NCBI GenBank assembly: GCA_015698045.1
Contig: BLAL01000012.1
Span: forward strand, 806,001 to 870,000
Direction of reading: 5' to 3'
DNA: 64,000 nt
Source: Rhizophagus clarus
Taxonomy: Eukaryota; Glomeromycota; Glomeromycetes; Glomerales; Glomeraceae
Below, in pieces: positions 57,379 to 64,000 of the stretch. The notes under the pieces were generated by a model. The model worked only from the letters and a program-made list of their open reading frames with translations, searched no databases and had not been told where the DNA came from. Within the stretch, counting starts at the first letter, position 1; each line of letters starts with the position of its first letter. The translations under genes and the position numbers were made by a program.

Positions 57379-58908
57379 AGGACCCAGAAATATATATATA
57401 GGGGTCAGGTGATGAAAGAAAATTTTACTATGAGCTGTACGCAAGGGTTTTTTATATGAACGGTACGCAAATTTGACACCTGATATTGAAAATACCGCAA
57501 AAATACGCAAATAAAATTTCAGACCTTAAAATTTTCAATTATTAATTAATTCAGCAAAGTGCAGTATATCATATGATATAGTTTCTATAATCTGCAGTTT
57601 GATATCGGTCTTTTTTTTATTAAAAAAAAAAAAAAAATTATATTTGTTTCTCTTTATGTTATGTTAACGAAATATAATGAAATGTATTATATTTTAACAA
57701 TATTTGTATACGAATTTAGATAGCTTTATAATTAGAAAAAATTTTATTATTTTTTTTTTTTTTTTGATATTTATATTTGAAAGTTCATTCCTACAATATG
57801 TTTAAATTCCAATTTGAAGTTCCAGTTCAAAATCTACAAAAAGAGATGTTAAAGGATATTAGTGAGTGTTCTTATATAAACCCACTCCTTCTTCCTTTAG
57901 AAATACTCACCTATCTTGAATTATTCCAAGTTCTAGTCTAAATTCCGCAAAAAAGAGAAGTTAGCAAACGCTTTATTCAAACTCGCACCCCCCCGCTTTT
58001 AGAATACTTAACCGTCTCGAATTCCAAATTTTACTTCAAAATCTACAAAAGAGAAGTTAAAGAATGTTAGTAAATACTCTTTAATACATAAAAAATCAAA
58101 CCCGCTTATCTCCTTATAGAAATACTTACCCGTCTCGAATTCCAAGTTCTGATCGAATTCTGAAATCTATAAAAAAGAAATTATAAAACATTAGTAAGCA
58201 TTTTTTGATAAAATTCCTAAAAATTTGAAACTTACCAATGTAATAAGCTATAAAAAATAAAATAATCTTGATTATGTAGGTACTAAAAAACTAAAAGGAA
58301 TGTTAGTAAAATTTTATTAACATTGAATTCTGCTTCTTACACTTAACTCACCATATTTGCAAGAGTCCGTTAGTTCCAATTTATACTTCAGTAGTACCTA
58401 GTACTTTTTTTTTTATAAATAGTTTTTTTTTTTATTTTTTTAAATCAGTGGAAAAGAAAAAGGTTCGGTTTATAAAAAATCTTTTTTTAAAAAAAAATTC
58501 GGTTACTAATAATATAAATATTAAAAAAAAATTCAGTTTATAAAACCGATAAAAAATATTAAATATTAAAAAAAAATTTCAGTTATAAAAACTGATAAAA
58601 AAATCTTTTAAAAAAAAAAAATTTAAAACTATAAAATTGTAAATTTTATGATTGATAAATCGTATTTTAGCATATCGAATAATTTTCTACAACAGTATAT
58701 ATGATCAGCCAAATAAAAATATAGGTCAAAATACGCAAATTAAATCTTTTACATATAAAAATTTTTGATAAAAATACGCAATCTAATGACCTTACTATGG
58801 ACAAAAATCTCCTAAATTATACGCAAATCAAAACCTTACCCCGTCCAACTCCACTATGATGACGACGCATTGATAGACCCTACCCCTATATGTATATTTC
58901 TGGGTCCT
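57379..58908. mobile_element. hAT-like non-autonomous element (1530 bases) with ladder D
   Basis: The ends AGGACCCAGAAATATA and its complement (one mismatch further in) are followed inward by ATATAGGGGT on both sides. A perfect 8-base target duplication, ACATAAGT, flanks it (57371-57378 and 58909-58916). Both subterminal regions carry three TACGCAA words, all in the same orientation. The interior is a minus-strand exon-intron ladder and A/T-rich filler. No transposase, so it needs one from elsewhere. Confidence 0.8.
57830..58340 (-). repeat. exon-intron ladder D (about four near-identical units)
   Basis: On the minus strand, units of about 130-150 bases repeat: acceptor CTTTTGTAG or TTTTTATAG, an exon-like segment of about 40 bases ending TTGGAATTCGAGACG, donor GTAAGTATTTCTA, a C/G-richer AAGCGGGT stretch, then AGTATTTACTAACATTCTTT before the next acceptor. 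The exon parts resemble each other closely, so this ladder grew by tandem duplication of one exon-intron unit. Confidence 0.55.
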
Positions 58909-59048
58909 ACATAAGTTCATACAAATTTTTAACTAAAAATATATATATATATAAATCATAATAATTAATAATAAATAATACTTAACATCTTACAATATAT
59001 AAGTTCTTACACTATATAATCTTATACAAATTTTCCTACTAAAAAAAT

Positions 59049-59049
59049 A

Positions 59050-59081
<32 letters not shown>
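59049..59081. repeat. (AAT)n microsatellite
   Basis: About eleven ATA/AAT triplets just downstream of the second F-box gene stop. Confidence 0.85.
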
Positions 59082-59084
<3 letters not shown>

Positions 59085-59096
59085 ATAAAACTTAAT

Positions 59097-60515
59097 TTAA
59101 TTCCATTCAAATTCATCAAAAAAAATACTTGATGAATCATAACGAAAATTTTTAACAATTCCATTTTTAATATATGAATCAATTAAAATAAAATATTCAT
59201 CAGTAAAATGCATTTCATGAATTTGTAATAACATCGATTTTCGACCTTTCCAATTATCAAAGAAAAATTTCAAAGAATCTAATTTACATTCAAAATCTGA
59301 TACGAATTTGAATTTAAATAAATTTTTTGGTGCATAATCTGTTAATAATCCAAATATCTTATCCCATGTTGATTGATCTCTTTCAAAACAAACTATTACC
59401 AACCCATTTAAATTTTGACAATTAATTAATAATGATTTCATTTCTAAAATATTAAAAATACTAATATTTAATAAAAGATATTCAAGAATAGGACAATTTT
59501 TATAAATTGCCCTAATTAATTTGTTATTACTTATATCATCATCAAGAAAATCGGTGAAATCAATTACAATTTCATTAAGTAATCCTTTAGTATTTTCGAT
59601 CAAACTTGCCAAAACATTATTCGGAACGCTTCTAGATTTTAAAGTTTGTAAGTAAGGTAAAGATAAATTTAATAAACAATCCCATTTCATTTGACGAAAT
59701 TTGTCATCTAATTCTAATATTCTTAAATTTTTAAAAGTGGAAAGAATATTTGTTATTGGTTGTTTAGTTATCTTAAAATATTGAATAGTATTTGAATGCT
59801 TAATTAATGAATTTTCAACGATTTCACAAAATGGTTCATCTATTTCAAGATTAGTTAAAAAACAAACATTATATAATTTTTTTGGAGTTTCAATTAATTT
59901 AACGATTTCTCTATTATTATCGAACTTTTCAACGCAAAGTTCTAATCTTCTCATTGTACTACACATTTCTGTCAACCCAATTAAGACATTCGTATTTACG
60001 CTAGTATTACATTGAAGAAATTCAAGTTGTGAAAAGCAGTACTTCGCCCCAGGAATAAGATGTATCTGATAATCAAATTCACGAGGTATATAAAGATGTG
60101 TAAATCTTGCATTCTCATTAATTAAGAGATTGAATATTACAATTTTTATATTTGATATTTTAAATTCTTCTTGAAGAGAATATATATTTTCAATTATTCT
60201 ACTGATTTCACCCAAATTTAAATGTTTACATAAATTAATATAATCAAAATAAGGTCTCCTATATTGAGTCATCATAAAATGTATGCCTTTACTATTTAAA
60301 TTACTTTTTGATTCCGCTGATATATGTGAAGTGATTATATTAAATAACGATTTTTCTTTTCCATCGTTTAAATATTTCCAAGGATTTTTCCATAAAATTA
60401 GAACAATAATCTCACACCAAATTTTATTAACTGTTAGGCATGAATAAAGTGTATTTTTATCATTTTGTAATTCTTCAAATATTAAATAAAGAATATCTTT
60501 ATTTAATTTTAACAT
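59097..60515 (-). CDS. F-box protein (472 residues)
   Basis: The start ATG at 60513-60515 begins MLKLNKDILYLIFEELQNDK. The F-box is at residues 3-47 (ILYLIFEEL, LTVNKIWCEIIVLILWKNPW). Downstream leucine-rich stretches match those of the gene at 52290: FLQCNTSVNTNVLIGLTEMC, LRILELDDKF, LQTLKSRSVPNNVLASLIEN, CPILEYLLLNISI, CQNLNGLVIVCF, and APKNLFKFKFVSDFECKLD near the C-terminus. It has no intron. The role is presumably substrate choice for an SCF ubiquitin ligase. The two F-box genes are clear paralogues on the same strand, likely products of local duplication. It looks intact. Confidence 0.88.
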   Translation of the reverse strand: MLKLNKDILYLIFEELQNDKNTLYSCLTVNKIWCEIIVLILWKNPWKYLNDGKEKSLFNIITSHISAESKSNLNSKGIHFMMTQYRRPYFDYINLCKHLNLGEISRIIENIYSLQEEFKISNIKIVIFNLLINENARFTHLYIPREFDYQIHLIPGAKYCFSQLEFLQCNTSVNTNVLIGLTEMCSTMRRLELCVEKFDNNREIVKLIETPKKLYNVCFLTNLEIDEPFCEIVENSLIKHSNTIQYFKITKQPITNILSTFKNLRILELDDKFRQMKWDCLLNLSLPYLQTLKSRSVPNNVLASLIENTKGLLNEIVIDFTDFLDDDISNNKLIRAIYKNCPILEYLLLNISIFNILEMKSLLINCQNLNGLVIVCFERDQSTWDKIFGLLTDYAPKNLFKFKFVSDFECKLDSLKFFFDNWKGRKSMLLQIHEMHFTDEYFILIDSYIKNGIVKNFRYDSSSIFFDEFEWN

Positions 60516-62274
60516 ATTTTTAACCTTTATTTAATATTTCATTTGGTAAAAAGGAGAAAAAATCAAAATTTGTTAAACGATTGGTACTTCTACATTTTAA
60601 ATAGCCGATCAAATGAAAGTTTGTATTACATGTATTACGCAAATTATTAATAGTTGCTGTGCGAGGTTATCAGGTTACAGTCCTGCTATATTATTATACA
60701 AAAAAAAAATCATTGTTTTTTTCGTCAAAATATATTATAAAAAATATTAATATAAGTTGAATAGGATTTATATTCGAATGCCGATACGATAAAATTTTAA
60801 TTATTACCTGTATACTGTTAATATGAAATATTTATTTTATTTATTATAAATTTTTTTTTTAAAAAAGTGGAGTGGCACGGTGATTTAAAAAAAAAAAACG
60901 TGCGCACTACATAACCTATCCAATTATATCTTAAACCAAATTAACCGGTTAGATTGACCTTGTAATTTCATGAATTCAGGATCGTCAAACTTTTATTCTA
61001 ATGCTATAAAGTTTAAGTGCTGTGCGCGGAGTTCTCTAAATTTAGCATAAAAATAAGCCTCGAACGTTGCAAAAATAAATATAAAGAATGGTTGCTCAAA
61101 TAAATAAAAAATATATGTTATACATGTGTTACCTAGTTTGACCTCTGACCGATTAAAAGATGTTTCTACCAAATCGATATTTTTTTTAACATAGTTAATT
61201 TGTGATTTTTTTTTTTTTTAAAAAAAAAGAATAAGAAAAAAAAATAATTTGATAAATTGACGGTTAAAATTTAATAATCGGAAATTTTTTCAGTATTATT
61301 GTAAAAACATTGAGTTTATAAGCATACCTCCGGTGACGAGTAGTATCTTGTGAAACTTATATAACGTTAGAGATAACGAGTAGTATTTAAGATTTTTTTT
61401 TTTTTTTTTTAATGTATTCAGCACATTATTTCCTTTTGTTTGCCCGCGTGAGGCTTATTTTATTTTAGTTTAGGTTCAAAATTTTCAGTATCTGTTCTGG
61501 GATTAGGTAATTTCGTGAGCACCCTTTTCGCGTGGCTTACGATCTTTACTTTCTCGATGTGTTTGCGACAATCGTATAGCTAATACATATATCACTGCTA
61601 TTCTATTTTTTTTTTAAAAAAAAAATGACCAGATATGGAGGTCTTCGGAGGCGCAGTTCATGATTGTAGGGAACTACTTTGCTCTTGTTAATACAAATGC
61701 ATAATTGCAACTCCGTTATAGATTTCAATGTGGCCTTAAATTCTTCCACAACAACAATTGTCCCTAAATGCCGTAGATTGATCAATATTCAATAGGCAAT
61801 AGCCGAAAAAAATATTTATTATGGTCTTATAAATAAAATCTTAATATCGATCGTAAGGACTCTTAAATATGTTAAGTTTATAGCATAATTTTTTTTTCGA
61901 GATAGAAAGAATAACAAATATCCTTTCAGCTAATGAATTTTGCGGGAAGTGTTTTACGCGAAAGTAATTTAAATTATCATAATTATAACTTAATATAGAA
62001 GTATACAGTACTGCATTGAACCGGATTCGGGTTTATAAGTCCCGAGCCGGTGCAAAGTGTTTGAATTGTTGTATAACGTTCACTGAAAATGTTTTTGTTA
62101 GTTAAAACCAATATTTAGAAATCATTTTTAATTGAATAATTATTTTTAAAATAGAATTCTCAATTAAAAACTTGTAGCAATATTCAAATACATTAGAAAT
62201 AAACATTAAGAATTGCACTATTATTATAAGAAAGTTATAATATTTATAAGATAGCTAAGGTATTATCATTACAT
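60516..62274. other. gene-poor intergenic region
   Basis: AT-rich with many A/T runs. A short minus-strand frame at 61603-61785 (NLRHLGTIVVVEEF, LQLCICINKS) has no recognised family and is not called. The phrase GACGAGTAGTAT is duplicated at 61336 and 61375 with a changed copy between. Confidence 0.35.
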
Positions 62275-62884
62275 TTATTCAATGATTTGTACGTTAATTC
62301 CATCTATCGTTAAATTAAAGGGTATATCCTTCAAAAAATCGATAAAAAGTTGATCTTCTGAAAAATATCCTCCTTTCGCCACCTCATCATCTCCATAATC
62401 AATCTCCTCCAATGATTTGTTTTTTAATTGCTCATGATAATAGTCATACTTTTTCAAAAACTTCTCTGATCTTGCTGTTATAATAGATTTTTTACCTGAT
62501 AACAATGTATACATGCTTAACATGATGGAATTATCATCTGAATGACATTCTGAATTGAATGTAGTGGTAATTATGTATGTATAATGACTGAGAATTGTGA
62601 ACAAGTTCTTTAATGGTTTGATAGGAACAATGGCTGCTAAACATTCTCTCATCATAAAATCCTTAATTAATTCAGCTCCAAGAAACACGGTATATTGATG
62701 GATGTTTATTTAAGTTGTTTTTATAATTGCAGAGAAAATTAACCAACCATGTACCTAGACCACAGCCTTTAACATTCCCATCATGTTGTTGATAAACAAC
62801 AATATAATATTCATAAAAGTATTGACTTTCAGATGGCCCACCCAGGACACTTGTTTCATTTTTTTCTTTTAGCTTTACGTTCAC
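62275..62884 (-). pseudogene. uncharacterised protein in two overlapping frames
   Basis: The upstream part (62884-62672) gives SVLGGPSESQYFYEYYIVVY and GLGTWLVNFLCNYKNNLNKH; the downstream part (62688-62275) gives FLGAELIKDFMMRECLAAIV, LFTILSHYTYIITTTFN and an acidic end DIPFNLTIDGINVQIIE. The two overlap by 17 bases in different frames, so they are probably one gene with a frameshift, or an intron I cannot place. No family recognised. The second part has a possible amphipathic or membrane-near helix. Low confidence that it is functional. Confidence 0.35.
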
Positions 62885-64000
62885 GAAGAATTGTAAGACC
62901 AGGTGATTCGATTTTAAAAGTTTTGTATTTTTTTTTTTTTAAAAAAAAAAGATCAAGATAACTGTGGCTTTGTCATAATTAATAATTAATATAAAAGTAT
63001 ATATTATTTTTTCGTGAAACAAACAATGTTATGCTTGTGATATTATTAATGTGTTCGTAAATGAGTGAAAATAATAAAAATAGAGATAAATAATTAGATA
63101 AATCCACATTAAATACTCAGATGGTCGAATAATGGCATGGAATAATGTTAATTTGAAAATATTTTTGGCAATTGTTAAATTTGAATTTAAATTATACACG
63201 GTTTTTTTAAATAAAAATTTCTTAAGTGCTGTAATAAACATTTTTTGACTTTTATTTCATTATATATTAATGTCAATAATAGGATTTGTATTGATAAAAC
63301 TTATTTTTATAATAATACACACATTTACCAAAATTATTTCCATGTTTGTACTTATATACATCATTACATATTATGATGTAAAATTGTCCATAAAATAAAT
63401 CATGTTATAAATAGTTGAGTGCCGAAATTGTATTATAAAAAGCAAAACTATAGATTTACAGAAACATTTATAAAATTGATATCTTTATCTGGTAAACAAA
63501 AAATTTTTAGAATTTGGTTAAATACTAAAATTGGCTCTGAAACAACACATTACTTTATAAAAAAAAAAAAAAAATATTTATATAGCTTTAATAAAGGCAC
63601 AAGTTATTCATACTTTTGATTGAATTATAATATTTAAAAGATTTATAAATAAATATCACAAAACTAGGTGTCATAGATTACTTCTGGGAGATTACTTATT
63701 GTTAATAACAAGCTATGGCGAAGATATCGAATAGAAGATTAAATAACATAAACTACTACATAAAAGAAAATTCTCATAAATTTTATGAAAATAATGAAAT
63801 CTCATAAATATGCATTCGACTTTAATGAATAGATATATAACAATGAAACATTAATTACATAAAAGGATATTTTCTGAAAGTCTCTCTTATTAATGATATA
63901 AGTAAATGGCATAATTTGAAAGATTTAGAATAAATCTTAAAATTCAAAGGTTAAATTAATTTTTCTAGCCAATCAATAATGAAATATCACTCTTATATTA
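62885..64000. other. AT-rich end of the window
   Basis: Small open frames at 63029-63241 (minus) and 63419-63619 (plus) are low-complexity and unsupported. No element ends or RNA genes recognised. Confidence 0.3.

Noticed and set aside
1-64000. tRNA, rRNA or LTR retroelements
   Set aside because: I looked for cloverleaf-like arms, rRNA-like GC-rich blocks and paired direct LTR-length repeats and saw none that I could support by eye.

Overview
The window looks like a nuclear fragment of an arbuscular mycorrhizal fungus of the Rhizophagus type (Glomeromycotina). The DNA is very AT-rich, introns are short and AT-rich with GTAAGT-like donors and TTTTAG acceptors, and the few host genes belong to families that are large in Rhizophagus: F-box proteins, a Sel1-repeat protein and a cytochrome P450. 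Species is inferred from gene style only. Roughly the first 45 kb is a nest of mobile elements; the last 19 kb is a sparse host-gene region.

Layout. 0-2 kb: a tyrosine recombinase remnant (minus) and two small Cys/His-rich genes (plus) that share a 21-base upstream element. 2-9.8 kb (minus): a decayed primase-helicase of the herpes origin-binding type, split near its 3' end by a 4.6 kb inverted-repeat element (element A) and cut near its 5' end by a Plavaka-like element (element B, 9.7-13.9 kb). 14.0-18.3 kb: a DNA transposon with a multi-exon DDE transposase that seems to carry an N-terminal FYR-like domain, sitting next to a Myb/SANT-type exon. 19.5-23 kb: a broken CACTA/Tnp2-type transposase. 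23.1-24.7 kb: a small inverted-repeat element (element C). 24.7-32.4 kb: a Plavaka transposon with divergent genes, subterminal repeat arrays and a 714-base hAT-type MITE inside its transposase. 32.5-33.6 kb: minisatellites. 33.7-39.4 kb: a LINE (minus), truncated at its 3' end and split by a second hAT-type MITE. 40.9-43.4 kb: an A/T satellite. 44.4-45.1 kb: a retroposed fragment with a 16-base target duplication. 45.7-47.6 kb: a six-exon P450 with a decayed tandem copy downstream. 52.3-53.7 and 59.1-60.5 kb: F-box genes (minus). 55.0-56.0 kb: a Sel1-repeat gene (plus), followed by a 1.5 kb hAT-like element.

The most unusual structure is a family of exon-intron ladders at 2.9-4.9, 11.1-13.5, 23.6-24.6 and 57.8-58.3 kb. 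Each is a tandem series of tiny exon-like segments of about 25-60 bases, separated by intron-like segments with a GTAAG/GTGAG donor, a TACTAAC-like branch point and a T-rich AG acceptor. The exon-like segments look related between ladders. In many units the branch point lies in the loop of a small hairpin whose stem sequence changes while pairing is kept. The ladders sit inside elements with four different kinds of termini, so they look like a spreading, spliced, probably non-coding satellite rather than an ordinary gene. I know of no described system of this kind; transcript data would decide it.
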